Below, piece after piece: positions 7,301-15,758 of a stretch of 64,000 bases of DNA; positions within the stretch are counted from its first letter, which is position 1; every line of letters begins with the position of its first letter. The notes under the pieces were generated by a model. It made no database searches and was not told the DNA's origin. It saw nothing but the letters and a program-made list of their open reading frames with translations. The stretch is taken from the NCBI GenBank assembly GCA_019187185.1, contig JABAQU010000003.1:37331-101330 (forward strand). The letters run 5' to 3'. This stretch comes from Steroidobacteraceae bacterium. GTDB taxonomy: Bacteria; Pseudomonadota; Gammaproteobacteria; Steroidobacterales; Steroidobacteraceae. A program made the translations under genes and the position numbers.

Positions 7301-9553
7301 ATGCAGGCGAGTGCCCGTGTGAAGTCGTGTGTCGTTTCGATGGCGTTGCTCGCCGTCTTGTGCGCGTTCGCCGCCGCACCCGCATCGCAGGCGCAGACGT
7401 CGCAGGATGCGATTCCGCGTCCGCCCGAATTGCAGGCCGACGTCGATTTCTGGATCCGCGTGTATTCGCAGATCACGACCAACGAGGGCTACCTGCACGA
7501 CGAACGCGACCTGTCGGTGATCTACGAGACGCTGCGCTTTGCGCCGGGCAGTGCGCCGAAGCAGCGCGCGGACGTGGTCGACGAGGCGCGGAGGCGCTAC
7601 CAGGCGATACTCGACCGGCTCGCCACGTCCCCGCCGCCCGCCACGCTGTCGGCCGAGGAGCAGCGTGTGCGTGCGCTGTGGGGCAAGGCTGGCGCGGAGC
7701 GGCTCAGGACCGCGCGCGACACGATCCGTTTCCAGCTCGGGCAGGCGGACCGTTTTCACGCCGGGCTGGTGCGTGCCGGCGCATGGGAAGCGCATATCGC
7801 GCAAACGCTCGCCAACCTCGGCTTGCCGCCCGAGATCGCGGCATTGCCGCACGTCGAATCCTCGTTCAACCCGGGGGCGTATTCCAAGGTCGGGGCCGCC
7901 GGCCTGTGGCAGTTCATGCGTTCGACCGGCCGCCGTTACCTGCGCATCGACAGTGCGGTCGACGAGCGCATGGATCCGTTTCGCTCGACCGAGGGCGCGG
8001 CGCAGCTGCTGTCATACAACTACCGGCTGCTCGGCACCTGGCCGCTCGCGCTGACGGCGTACAACCACGGCGCGGCCGGCATGCGCCGCGCCGTCGAGGC
8101 GACCGGTACCAACGACTTCGTGCGCATCAACCGCAACTACAAGAGCCCGACATTCGGCTTCGCGTCGCGCAACTTCTATCCGTCCTTTCTCGCGGCGCTC
8201 GCGATCGACCAGAACCCGGAAAAGTATTTCGGCCCGATCGAGCGCGCACCGGAGGCGAAGTTCAGCGAAGTGGCGATGCCGGCGTATGTACCGGTGAAGG
8301 TCATCGAACGCAGCCTCGCGGTCGATCGCGCGACGCTGCGCACGCTCAATCCCGCGCTCCTGCCGACGGTGTGGAACGGCGAGCGGCTGGTACCGCGCGG
8401 CTACCGGCTGCGCCTGCCGGGCAGCGCATCGCTGACGAGCGAACAACTCGCGCAGCGGCTGCCACCTGCCGAGCAATACGTGGCGCAGATCGAATCGCGC
8501 TCGCACCGCGTGCGCCGCGGAGAATCGCTCGCGGGCCTCGCCGAGCGCTACGGGCTGCCGGTCCGCGAACTCGCGGCGATGAATGGCCTGCCGGCGAACT
8601 CCACGCTCCGCACCGGGCGCAGGCTGCGCTTGCCGGACCGGATGCCGGGGCGTGTTGCGGGCACCGTTGCGTCCGCGACACCGGCGGTCGTCGCGAGCGC
8701 ATCGGCCAACCCGCCGACGGGCGCCGTGCGCGCGGCGTCCGCGTCGGCGCAGCCGCAGGCGGTGGCCGGCGCAGCGGACGCACCGCGCGTCCACGTCGTC
8801 ACGCGGGGCGACTCGCTGTCCGCGATTGCCGCGCGCAGCGGGGTCCCCGAGGCCGAACTGATGCGCATCAACGGCCTGCGCAATCCGAACTACATCTTCG
8901 AGGGGCAGCGTCTCACGCTCGTCGCGAGCGCCGGCGCAGCCGCGCCCGAGGCGGAGACTGCGACGCAAGCCGTGCGCGAGAGCCGCGAGGACGAGGCGGC
9001 CGCTGCGGCGGTCGCAAGGATGGCGAGCCGCGCCGAGCCCGTGTCCGCGGGCGAGGCCGAGGCGCTCGGCCCGGCACTCGTGGCGGGCGCCGAATCGACG
9101 CCGGCCTCCACCGACGCGGTCGACTATGGCGTTGCCGGCGACCACACGATCCGCGTGCTCGCGGCCGAGACGCTCGGTCACTATGCCGACTGGCTCGGCG
9201 TGAGCGCATCGCGCCTGCGCCAGCTGAACAAGCTGCGCGGCGGCCAGCCGGTGCTGGTCGGACGCAAGCTCAAGCTCGATCTCGGCAAGTCGAGCGCGGC
9301 CGAGTTCGAGAAGAAGCGGCGCGAGTATCACTATGCGTTGCAGGCCAACTATTTCGATACGCACCGCATCCTCGGCACCGAGGTCTACATCGTGCGCCGC
9401 GGCGATTCGCTGTGGAGCATTTCGCAGCGCTACGTCGGCGTGCCGACCTGGCTGCTGCAGCAGTACAACCCCGATGCCGACCTCGGCGACCTGCGGCCGG
9501 GGGCGCAGATCGTCGTGCCGAAGATCGAAGACGTGCCGGCCGCCGACTCCTAG
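7301..9553 (+). CDS. mltD: MltD-like membrane-bound lytic transglycosylase with LysM repeats
   Basis: Cleaves peptidoglycan glycan strands to anhydromuropeptides. It has a signal peptide (about residues 1-30) and an SLT domain (about 150-300) with catalytic Glu186 in PHVESSFNPGA followed by GAAGLWQFM, AYNHG and FYPSFLAAL. Four LysM-type modules follow, spaced through the C-terminal half: SHRVRRGESLAGLAERYG, VHVVTRGDSLSAIAARSG, a degenerate IRVLAAETLGHYADWLG and VYIVRRGDSLWSISQRY. Linkers are Ala-rich. I chose the ATG at 7301 because GAGG precedes it and the signal peptide begins there. There is no lipobox, so it may be soluble periplasmic rather than lipid-anchored. Confidence 0.9.
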   Translation: MQASARVKSCVVSMALLAVLCAFAAAPASQAQTSQDAIPRPPELQADVDFWIRVYSQITTNEGYLHDERDLSVIYETLRFAPGSAPKQRADVVDEARRRYQAILDRLATSPPPATLSAEEQRVRALWGKAGAERLRTARDTIRFQLGQADRFHAGLVRAGAWEAHIAQTLANLGLPPEIAALPHVESSFNPGAYSKVGAAGLWQFMRSTGRRYLRIDSAVDERMDPFRSTEGAAQLLSYNYRLLGTWPLALTAYNHGAAGMRRAVEATGTNDFVRINRNYKSPTFGFASRNFYPSFLAALAIDQNPEKYFGPIERAPEAKFSEVAMPAYVPVKVIERSLAVDRATLRTLNPALLPTVWNGERLVPRGYRLRLPGSASLTSEQLAQRLPPAEQYVAQIESRSHRVRRGESLAGLAERYGLPVRELAAMNGLPANSTLRTGRRLRLPDRMPGRVAGTVASATPAVVASASANPPTGAVRAASASAQPQAVAGAADAPRVHVVTRGDSLSAIAARSGVPEAELMRINGLRNPNYIFEGQRLTLVASAGAAAPEAETATQAVRESREDEAAAAAVARMASRAEPVSAGEAEALGPALVAGAESTPASTDAVDYGVAGDHTIRVLAAETLGHYADWLGVSASRLRQLNKLRGGQPVLVGRKLKLDLGKSSAAEFEKKRREYHYALQANYFDTHRILGTEVYIVRRGDSLWSISQRYVGVPTWLLQQYNPDADLGDLRPGAQIVVPKIEDVPAADS

Positions 9554-9567
9554 GCGGAATGCTGCTG

Positions 9568-10089
9568 TCAGCGCGCGAGGCGTGCGGCGAATTGCGCCAG
9601 ATCGCCGCGACGCCTGCCGTCGCTCGCGAACCGGTCCCGCGCGATCTCCACGGCGAGCGCCGCGCCGCTGGCGAGGCATTCGACCCATGTGGCGTCGATC
9701 GGCAGCAGGTACTCGCGATTCCACGCGGCCGGCAGGCGATAGGGCGGGCGCACGAGACCGATCGCCGAGGGCGTGAGCGGTGCGCTCGCCGGTCGGGTGG
9801 TGAGCGCACCGCAGCGGACAACCGGCGTCGCGTCGGCATCGCCCGGTGTCGCGACCCACAGGAACGTCGCGCGTACGCCCATCCGGTTCGTCTCGAAGGG
9901 GGCGAGCCACGCGAAAGGATCGAGGTCCCTCTCGCGTGGCGCCGCCGCGAGCAGTTCGAGAGGTGAGGCGAGCCGCGTCACCGTGGTGCCGGTCTCGGGG
10001 TCGAGCCGCTCCTGGACGGCGTCGATGACAGGTGTCGCGCAACCGGCGAGCCAGCCTGCGAGCAGCGCGGCGCAAAGGTGGCGGGTCAT
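9568..10089 (-). CDS. Lipoprotein of unknown function
   Basis: A 173-residue protein with a short signal and a clear lipobox (LAGC, Cys17), so it is predicted to be lipidated and held at a membrane. The mature part has no domain I recognise. It shows VQERLDPETGTTVTRL followed by a beta-rich section and NREYLLPIDATWVE. It is convergent with the lytic transglycosylase (gap 14 bases) and divergent from the L,D-transpeptidase, which suggests, without proof, an envelope role. Confidence 0.7.
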   Translation of the reverse strand: MTRHLCAALLAGWLAGCATPVIDAVQERLDPETGTTVTRLASPLELLAAAPRERDLDPFAWLAPFETNRMGVRATFLWVATPGDADATPVVRCGALTTRPASAPLTPSAIGLVRPPYRLPAAWNREYLLPIDATWVECLASGAALAVEIARDRFASDGRRRGDLAQFAARLAR

Positions 10090-10185
10090 CGCGCAATCGT
10101 GACGGGGCGCACGCTCCGCGGCAATCCTCGCCTCGTGTCGCCGCTGTGTGACAGGTGTACGGTCGCGTCCATGGGCGTCGCTACC

Positions 10186-10191
10186 TATAAT
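10186..10191 (+). promoter_or_regulatory. -10 element of the L,D-transpeptidase gene
   Basis: A perfect TATAAT lies seven bases before the ATG at 10199, so transcription would begin at or next to the start codon. No convincing -35 or ribosome-binding site is visible, which suggests a leaderless mRNA. Confidence 0.5.
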
Positions 10192-10198
10192 CGCGCCC

Positions 10199-10759
10199 AT
10201 GAGGTTCCTCGGACACCGTGCAGGGTCGATCGCGGCATTGCTCGCCGGCGCGTGCATCGCGTTGCCGGGTGCCGCCGACAGTCTGCCCGGCGCACAGCGC
10301 GTGGCGGCGGTGCAGCCGGCGACCGAGAGCCTGCCGGTCGCCGACCGGGTGCTCGTGCTGAAGGGCGAGCGGCGGCTGCAGCTGCTGCGCCACGGCCAGG
10401 TGCTGCGCGAATACCGGATTGCGCTCGGCCTGAATCCGGTCGGCCACAAGGAACGCTCGGGCGACTTCCGCACGCCCGAGGGCAACTACTTCCTGACCCG
10501 GCGCAACCCGCGCAGCGATTTCTTCCTCGCGATCCAGGTCTCCTACCCGAACGCCGCAGACCTGCGCAGGGCCCGTCGCAACGGCTGGCAGGCGGGTGGC
10601 GCGATCATGATCCACGGTCTGCCGAACGAGTTGAAGCGCACGCCGGAATACTACGAGCGCACCGACTGGACGGACGGCTGCATTGCCGTCTCGAACGCGG
10701 ACATGCTCGAGATCTGGCTGATGACGCCCGACAACGTGCCGATCGACATCCGCCCCTGA
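10199..10759 (+). CDS. L,D-transpeptidase family protein (YkuD domain)
   Basis: A secreted 186-residue enzyme. A signal peptide (about residues 1-25) is followed by a YkuD catalytic domain from about residue 45, with ADRVLVLKGERRLQLL at its start. The active site is His139 in IMIHGLP and Cys161 in TDGCIAVSN, matching the family pattern HG...(S/T)xGC. Members cross-link peptidoglycan or attach lipoproteins to it; this short type resembles ErfK/YafK-like proteins. The segment between His and Cys (PNELKRTPEYYERTDW) is typical of the YafK group. It is followed at 21 bases by ppnN. Confidence 0.9.
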   Translation: MRFLGHRAGSIAALLAGACIALPGAADSLPGAQRVAAVQPATESLPVADRVLVLKGERRLQLLRHGQVLREYRIALGLNPVGHKERSGDFRTPEGNYFLTRRNPRSDFFLAIQVSYPNAADLRRARRNGWQAGGAIMIHGLPNELKRTPEYYERTDWTDGCIAVSNADMLEIWLMTPDNVPIDIRP

Positions 10760-10773
10760 CACGCGCTAGCGTG
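10760..10773 (+). other. Short hairpin between the transpeptidase gene and ppnN
   Basis: CACGC-GCTA-GCGTG is a perfect five-bp stem with a four-base loop that begins at the first base after the transpeptidase stop and ends six bases before the ppnN start. It could influence ppnN translation; no function is shown by the sequence. Confidence 0.3.
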
Positions 10774-10779
10774 CCGGGG

Positions 10780-12165
10780 ATGAAGACCAGCATCGTCATC
10801 CCTGAATTGGTCGACGCCCGCGTCGGACCGCGCGGCAGCCTCGAGACCCTCTCGCAGGAAGAAATTGCCCAGCTGCTCGACTCGAGCCAGCGCGGGCTGT
10901 ATCCGCTCTTTCGCCAGTGCGTGCTCGCGGTGCTCAACTCCGGCAGCGAGACCGACAATGCGCGGGAGATCTTCGAGCGCTACCGCGATTTCGCGATCGA
11001 GATCGTGCGCCATCCGTGGGGCATCAAGCTCGCGCTCAGGAACGCGCCGGCGATGTCCTTCGTCGACGGCGAGATGATCCGCGGCATCAAGGAACACGTG
11101 TTCTCGGTGCTGCGCGACGTCGTTTTCATATCGAACGAGATCCACGACAGCACGCGCTTCGACCTCTCGGACCCGACCTCGATCACGAACGCGGTATTCC
11201 ACATCCTGCGCAATGCGCATGCGCTCGATCACCGTGGCCAGCCGAACCTCGTCGTGTGCTGGGGCGGCCACTCGATCAGCCGCGAGGAATACGACTACAC
11301 GAAGAAGGTGGGTTACGAACTCGGCCTGCGGGGTCTCGACGTATGTACGGGCTGCGGGCCCGGCGCGATGAAGGGTCCCATGAAGGGCGCCAACATCGGG
11401 CATGCGAAGCAGCGCATCCGCGGCGGGCGCTACATCGGCATCACCGAGCCCGGCATCATCGCCGCCGAGCCGCCGAACCCGATCGTCAACCAGCTCGTCA
11501 TCATGCCGGACATCGAAAAGCGCCTCGAGGCCTTCGTGCGGCTCGGACACGGCGTCGTCGTGTTTCCGGGCGGTGCCGGCACCGCCGAGGAGATCCTCTA
11601 CCTGCTCGGCATCCTGCTCGACCCGGAGAACGCGCAGCAGCCGCTGCCCGTGATCCTGACCGGACCGAAGGACAGCGTGGCGTATTTCGAGCACATCGCG
11701 CGCTTCCTCGAGGGTACGGTCGGCAAGGCTGCGCTCGCGCGGCTCACGATCGTGCCGGGCGATCCGGCGGAGGCCGCACGCCGCATGGCGCACGCGCTCG
11801 AGGAAGTGCGCGAACATCGCCGTCGCGTCAACGACTCCTACAACTTCAACTGGCTGCTGCGCATCCGGCCGGATTTCCTGCTGCCGTTTGCGGTCACGCA
11901 CGAGTCCATGCGCGCGCTCGACCTGCACCGGGACCTGCCGCCGTACCAGCTCGCAGCCAACCTGCGCCGCGCCTTTTCCGGCATCGTCACCGGCAACGTC
12001 AAGGATCACGGCATCAAGGCGATCGAGGCCCGCGGGCCGTACGAACTCAGCGGCGATCCGGGCGTGATGGCCCTGCTCGACGACCTGCTGCGCGCGTTCG
12101 TCGCGCAGGGTCGCATGAAACTGCCCGGTGCCGAGTACCAGCCGTGCTATCGCCTCGTGTCGTGA
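10780..12165 (+). CDS. ppnN: Nucleotide 5'-monophosphate nucleosidase (PpnN, LOG family)
   Basis: Hydrolyses purine and pyrimidine nucleoside monophosphates to base and ribose phosphate. In E. coli PpnN is a (p)ppGpp target linking stringent response and nucleotide pools. The 461-residue length and three-part layout fit: an N-terminal PpnN domain (about 1-130), a Rossmann-type LOG domain with CTGCGPGAMKGPMKGAN and VVVFPGGAGTAEEILYLLG, and a C-terminal DUF3412-like region with YNFNWLLRI. The ATG at 10780 is chosen; a GTG three codons earlier is in frame. Confidence 0.94.
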   Translation: MKTSIVIPELVDARVGPRGSLETLSQEEIAQLLDSSQRGLYPLFRQCVLAVLNSGSETDNAREIFERYRDFAIEIVRHPWGIKLALRNAPAMSFVDGEMIRGIKEHVFSVLRDVVFISNEIHDSTRFDLSDPTSITNAVFHILRNAHALDHRGQPNLVVCWGGHSISREEYDYTKKVGYELGLRGLDVCTGCGPGAMKGPMKGANIGHAKQRIRGGRYIGITEPGIIAAEPPNPIVNQLVIMPDIEKRLEAFVRLGHGVVVFPGGAGTAEEILYLLGILLDPENAQQPLPVILTGPKDSVAYFEHIARFLEGTVGKAALARLTIVPGDPAEAARRMAHALEEVREHRRRVNDSYNFNWLLRIRPDFLLPFAVTHESMRALDLHRDLPPYQLAANLRRAFSGIVTGNVKDHGIKAIEARGPYELSGDPGVMALLDDLLRAFVAQGRMKLPGAEYQPCYRLVS

Positions 12166-12265
12166 CATAACGCGCGCGGGCACGCGCCGTCGACGTCGTG
12201 ACGCAGTTCCTGTCGGCGCGCACGGCGGTTGCCTACGCTCGGCGCGTGGGCCTTGGACAATCGCC

Positions 12266-12478
12266 ATGAAAACTGCCGGTGGAAACAGGAGCGGAATCCC
12301 GGTGGCGGCGGGAGCGACACCTGCGCCCGCCGGCAACGATTTCGCGGGCTGGGCCGAGCGCATGCAGCGTGCGCGTGGCCGGCACGCCGCCATCACGCGC
12401 AACCTCTACACGTGGTCGAGCTACAAGAACTGGGCCGAACGCGTGAAGTCCGACTGGGACGACGGCGACGGCAAATAG
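12266..12478 (+). CDS. Small hypothetical protein, 70 aa
   Basis: Begins MKTAGGN and ends with a Trp-rich, acidic tail (LYTWSSYKNWAERVKSDWDDGDGK). No signal peptide or membrane segment. The N-terminal third is low complexity (Ala/Pro/Gly), while the C-terminal half looks like a folded helix and is the part most likely to be conserved. It is convergent with the ParA-like gene (gap 15 bases). I do not recognise the family. Confidence 0.5.
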   Translation: MKTAGGNRSGIPVAAGATPAPAGNDFAGWAERMQRARGRHAAITRNLYTWSSYKNWAERVKSDWDDGDGK

Positions 12479-12493
12479 GGCGCGGGCACCCGC

Positions 12494-13225
12494 TCAGCCG
12501 GCCGACGATACGGCGCCGGGCGCCGGCGACGGACTCCCGGTGGCGTCCTGCGAAGCCGCGAGCTGCGGCGGGCCGGTTTCGAGCCAGGTGATGAGCGGGC
12601 TCCACTGCTCGAGATCTTCCCGCACCGTATAGCTCTTCATTTCGTGGATGCCGATGCCGAGCTCGGCACTGCGCACATAACTCTGCGAATCGCGGAAAGT
12701 CGCGACGATCGGGATGCCGAGCGTCTCGAGGAAGCGCATCAGCGCCTGGTAGGTGAGGGTATTGCGGCGCACGCGATTGGCGATCACGCCGATCCGGTTG
12801 TCGCCGCGGCGGATCTTGGCGACCAGCAGCAGGTCCGCGATGCACTTCGAAGCCGCGTGGATGTCGATGTCGGACGGCAACACAGGCACGATGATCTTGT
12901 GCGCATCGCGCGTGAGGTCGGGAAAGCCGTGCGAGGGCACCGCGGCCGGCGTATCGACGATCACGCGCCCCGTGCCCTCCGGCGCGCGCAGCTGGAAGCT
13001 GCGGGTGAGACGCGTGTCACGCTCGAATGCGGCCACGGCGCGGATCTCGGGCAGCGTCGGCGGGCGCTTCCTGATCCAGCGCATCGCGGAACCCTGCGGA
13101 TCGAAGTCCATCAGCAGCGGCGTGAGTTCGCGCGTCGCGAAGTAGCTCGCGAGATTGATCGCAATGGTCGTCTTGCCCGAGCCGCCCTTCGGGTTCATGA
13201 CGACGATGCGTTGCGGGCCTGGCAT
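12494..13225 (-). CDS. ParA/MinD-family ATPase
   Basis: A cytoplasmic P-loop ATPase of 243 residues with a deviant Walker A motif at residues 13-20 (KGGSGKTT), a DFDPQGSA switch and VIVDTPAA, typical of ParA-like partition or positioning ATPases. The middle (PVLPSDIDIHAASKCIADLL) and NRVRRNTLTYQALMRFLETLG match the short ParA-like proteins with no DNA-binding N-terminus. No ParB gene is next to it. The last 25 residues are a low-complexity Pro/Ser tail. The cargo is unknown; it could be a chromosome, a polar complex or a cell-division factor. Confidence 0.88.
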   Translation of the reverse strand: MPGPQRIVVMNPKGGSGKTTIAINLASYFATRELTPLLMDFDPQGSAMRWIRKRPPTLPEIRAVAAFERDTRLTRSFQLRAPEGTGRVIVDTPAAVPSHGFPDLTRDAHKIIVPVLPSDIDIHAASKCIADLLLVAKIRRGDNRIGVIANRVRRNTLTYQALMRFLETLGIPIVATFRDSQSYVRSAELGIGIHEMKSYTVREDLEQWSPLITWLETGPPQLAASQDATGSPSPAPGAVSSAG

Positions 13226-13293
13226 CCTCCCGGAAGCCTACACTGTGAGGCCGCGCACGGCGAGCGCGGCAGGGCGGCGCTAGCCTCGCATCC

Positions 13294-13404
13294 ATGGAAC
13301 GCATGCTGCTCCTGTGGGACGAGTTCGACGACTGGTTCGGCGCCGGGCGCCATGTCATCGTGAGCGCGATAGCCCGGCGGCTCGACTGGCTGCGCCACGC
13401 CTGA
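13294..13404 (+). CDS. Small protein, 36 aa, between parA-like gene and htpG
   Basis: Begins MERMLLLWDEFDDW and ends LDWLRHA. It is a single amphipathic sequence with an acidic N-terminal half. The DE.DD core reminds me of short proteins seen near similar genes in Xanthomonadales, but I cannot verify that. The stop codon lies just before the htpG heat-shock promoter. There is no clear ribosome-binding site, so the call is tentative. Confidence 0.4.
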   Translation: MERMLLLWDEFDDWFGAGRHVIVSAIARRLDWLRHA

Positions 13405-13407
13405 ACC

Positions 13408-13435
13408 CTTGATTTCTGCGCGCGGGGCCGCATAT
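13408..13435 (+). promoter_or_regulatory. Sigma-32-like promoter of htpG
   Basis: CTTGAT, 14 bases, CCGCATAT: a close match to the heat-shock consensus. The -10 block ends 10 bases before the ATG, so the leader would be only a few bases long. Confidence 0.65.
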
Positions 13436-13445
13436 TCCCCGCGCC

Positions 13446-15329
13446 ATGTCCCAAGCCACCGAAACACGCGGCTTCCAGGCCGAAGTCCGTGAGCTGCTGA
13501 AGCTCATGATCCATTCCCTGTACAGCCACAGGGAGATTTTCCTCCGCGAACTGATCTCGAACGCATCCGATGCGAACGACAAGTTGCGTTTTGCCGCGCT
13601 CGCCGACCCGGCCCTGCTCGAAGGCGCCGCCGGCGAGCTCGCGATCCGGATCGAGGTCGACGAGAAGGCGGGCACGCTGACCGTCACCGACCACGGCATC
13701 GGCATGACGCGCGAGGAAGCGATCGCGCACCTCGGCACGATCGCGAAATCGGGCACGGCCGAGTTCTTCAAGCGCCTGACGGGCGACCAGCAGAAGGACT
13801 CGCAGCTGATCGGCCAGTTCGGTGTCGGCTTCTATTCGTCGTTCATCGTCGCGGACGAGGTCGAGGTCCTGACCCGCAAGGCGGGCGCGCCGGCCGCCGA
13901 GGGCGTGCGCTGGGCCTCGAAGGCGGACGGCGACTATACGGTCGGCACGGTCGAGCGTGCTGCCCGCGGCACGAGCGTCGTGCTGCACCTGAAAAGCGAG
14001 GCGCGCGAGTTCCTCGATCCGTTCCGCCTGCGCGCCCTCGTACGGCGCTATTCGGACCACATCGCGTTCCCGGTCGAGATGCAGAAGGAAGGCAGCGCGT
14101 CGCTCGACTACGAGGCCGTGAACCAGGCGCGGGCACTGTGGACCCGGCCGCGCACCGAGGTGAGCGACGAGGAGTACCGCGAGTTCTACCAGCACGTCGC
14201 CCACGATTTCGAGCCGCCGCTCGCGTGGAGCCACAACAAGGTCGAGGGGCGCCGCGAATACACGAGCCTCCTCTATCTGCCCGGGCATGCACCGTTCGAT
14301 CTCTGGCAGCGCGACAGGCCGCACGGCCTGAAGCTCTATGTCCGGCGCGTGTTCATCATGGACGATGCGGACCTGCTGCCGCCGTGGCTGCGCTTCGTGC
14401 GCGGCGTCGTCGATTCCAACGACCTGCCGCTCAATGTCTCGCGCGAACTGCTGCAGCAGAATGCGGATGTCGAGGCGATGCGCAGCGCGCTCGGCAAGCG
14501 TGCGCTCGACCTCGTCGGCAAGCTCGCCGCCGACGAGGATGCGACGAAGTACGCGACCTTCTGGCGCGAGTTCGGCAGCGTGCTGAAAGAAGGGCTCGCC
14601 ACGGACGAGGCGACCCGCGGGAAGCTCCTGCCGCTGCTGCGCTTCTCGAGCACGCACGGCGAGGGCGATGCCGCCGACGTCAGGCTCGCGGACTACGTGG
14701 CGCGGATGCGACCCGGCCAGCAGCATATCTACTACCTCGTGGCGGACAGCATCGCCGCGGCGCGTACCAGCCCCTACATCGAGCGGCTCGCGGCAAAGGG
14801 CGTCGAGGTGCTGCTGCTCGCCGACCGCATCGACGAATGGGCGATGTCGCGTGTCGAGGCGTACGAGGGCAAGCATTTCCAGGATGCGACGCGCGGCGAC
14901 CTCGACCTCGCCGCCATCGACGCTGGCGAGACCGCGCGCTATGACGCGCAAGTCAGGGAATCGAAGCCGCTGCTGAAGCGCATCAAGGATGCGCTCGGCG
15001 AGCGCGTCACCGAGGTGCGCGTGAGCCGCCGCCTCGCCGATACGCCGGCCTGCCTCGTGCTCGGCGAGCACGAGGCAGGGGCGCAGATGCGCCGCATCCT
15101 CGCGGGTGCGGGCCAGAAGGTGCCGCAGGGCAAGCCGGTGCTCGAGGTCAATGTCGAGCACCCGCTCGTGCAGCGGCTCGACGGGCTCGCGGCGGGCGAG
15201 TCCTTCGACGAACTCGCGCAACTGCTGTACGACCAGGCGGCGCTCGCCGAGGCGGGCGAAGTGGCCAATCCCGGCGATTTCGTGCGTCGCCTGAACCGGG
15301 TGTTGTTGCAACTCGCCGCCCTGCGATAA
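13446..15329 (+). CDS. htpG: Molecular chaperone HtpG (Hsp90)
   Basis: ATP-dependent cytoplasmic Hsp90 chaperone of 627 residues, the usual length. The GHKL ATPase domain comes first: FLRELISNASDANDKLR, VTDHGIGMTREE, then GQFGVGFYSSF. A middle domain follows with LYVRRVFIMDD and SRELLQQN, and a shorter C-terminal dimerisation domain. SNASDA carries the catalytic glutamate region (RELISN). A sigma-32-like promoter lies directly upstream, fitting heat induction. The TAA stop is embedded in a GATAAT -10 element for msrB. Confidence 0.97.
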   Translation: MSQATETRGFQAEVRELLKLMIHSLYSHREIFLRELISNASDANDKLRFAALADPALLEGAAGELAIRIEVDEKAGTLTVTDHGIGMTREEAIAHLGTIAKSGTAEFFKRLTGDQQKDSQLIGQFGVGFYSSFIVADEVEVLTRKAGAPAAEGVRWASKADGDYTVGTVERAARGTSVVLHLKSEAREFLDPFRLRALVRRYSDHIAFPVEMQKEGSASLDYEAVNQARALWTRPRTEVSDEEYREFYQHVAHDFEPPLAWSHNKVEGRREYTSLLYLPGHAPFDLWQRDRPHGLKLYVRRVFIMDDADLLPPWLRFVRGVVDSNDLPLNVSRELLQQNADVEAMRSALGKRALDLVGKLAADEDATKYATFWREFGSVLKEGLATDEATRGKLLPLLRFSSTHGEGDAADVRLADYVARMRPGQQHIYYLVADSIAAARTSPYIERLAAKGVEVLLLADRIDEWAMSRVEAYEGKHFQDATRGDLDLAAIDAGETARYDAQVRESKPLLKRIKDALGERVTEVRVSRRLADTPACLVLGEHEAGAQMRRILAGAGQKVPQGKPVLEVNVEHPLVQRLDGLAAGESFDELAQLLYDQAALAEAGEVANPGDFVRRLNRVLLQLAALR

Positions 15330-15330
15330 T
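15303..15330 (+). promoter_or_regulatory. Candidate promoter of msrB-FKBP
   Basis: TTGTTG (15303-15308), a 16-base spacer and GATAAT (15325-15330). The -10 hexamer contains the htpG stop codon. It would produce a leader of about 20 bases carrying the GGGAG ribosome site before msrB. Confidence 0.4.
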
Positions 15331-15356
15331 GCGCACTCCACTGCGGGAGAACCGCC

Positions 15357-15758
15357 ATGACCGATCCGACGCAGCGTGACGCGCTGCGCGCGCGGCTGTC
15401 GCCGCTCGCCTACCATGTCACGCAGGAGAAGGGCACCGAGCGTGCCTTCACGGGCGAATACAACGGCCACAAGGGGCACGGCACCTACCGCTGTGTCGTG
15501 TGCGGCTCGGATCTGTTCAGCTCCGACACGAAATACGATTCCGGCTCGGGATGGCCGAGCTTCTGGCTGCCGCTCGCCGGCGATCGCGTGCGCACGTCCC
15601 GCGACACGACGCACGGCATGGTGCGCGTCGAGGTCACCTGCGCAAACTGCGGCGCGCACCTCGGCCACGTGTTCGACGACGGCCCGCGGCCGAGCGGCCA
15701 GCGCTACTGCATCAATTCGGCCTCACTCGATTTCCATCCGACCGGGGAGCCACGCTGA
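15357..15758 (+). CDS. msrB: Peptide-methionine (R)-S-oxide reductase MsrB
   Basis: Repairs the R-sulfoxide of methionine in proteins. At 133 residues it has the usual length. Two zinc-binding CxxC pairs are visible (CVVCG and CANCG), plus the SGSGWPSF block and the catalytic Cys118 in RYCINSASL. GGGAG precedes the ATG by six bases. It directly abuts the FKBP gene (the stop TGA is followed at once by ATG), so the two form an operon; both repair or refold proteins, in line with the htpG neighbourhood. Confidence 0.96.
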   Translation: MTDPTQRDALRARLSPLAYHVTQEKGTERAFTGEYNGHKGHGTYRCVVCGSDLFSSDTKYDSGSGWPSFWLPLAGDRVRTSRDTTHGMVRVEVTCANCGAHLGHVFDDGPRPSGQRYCINSASLDFHPTGEPR

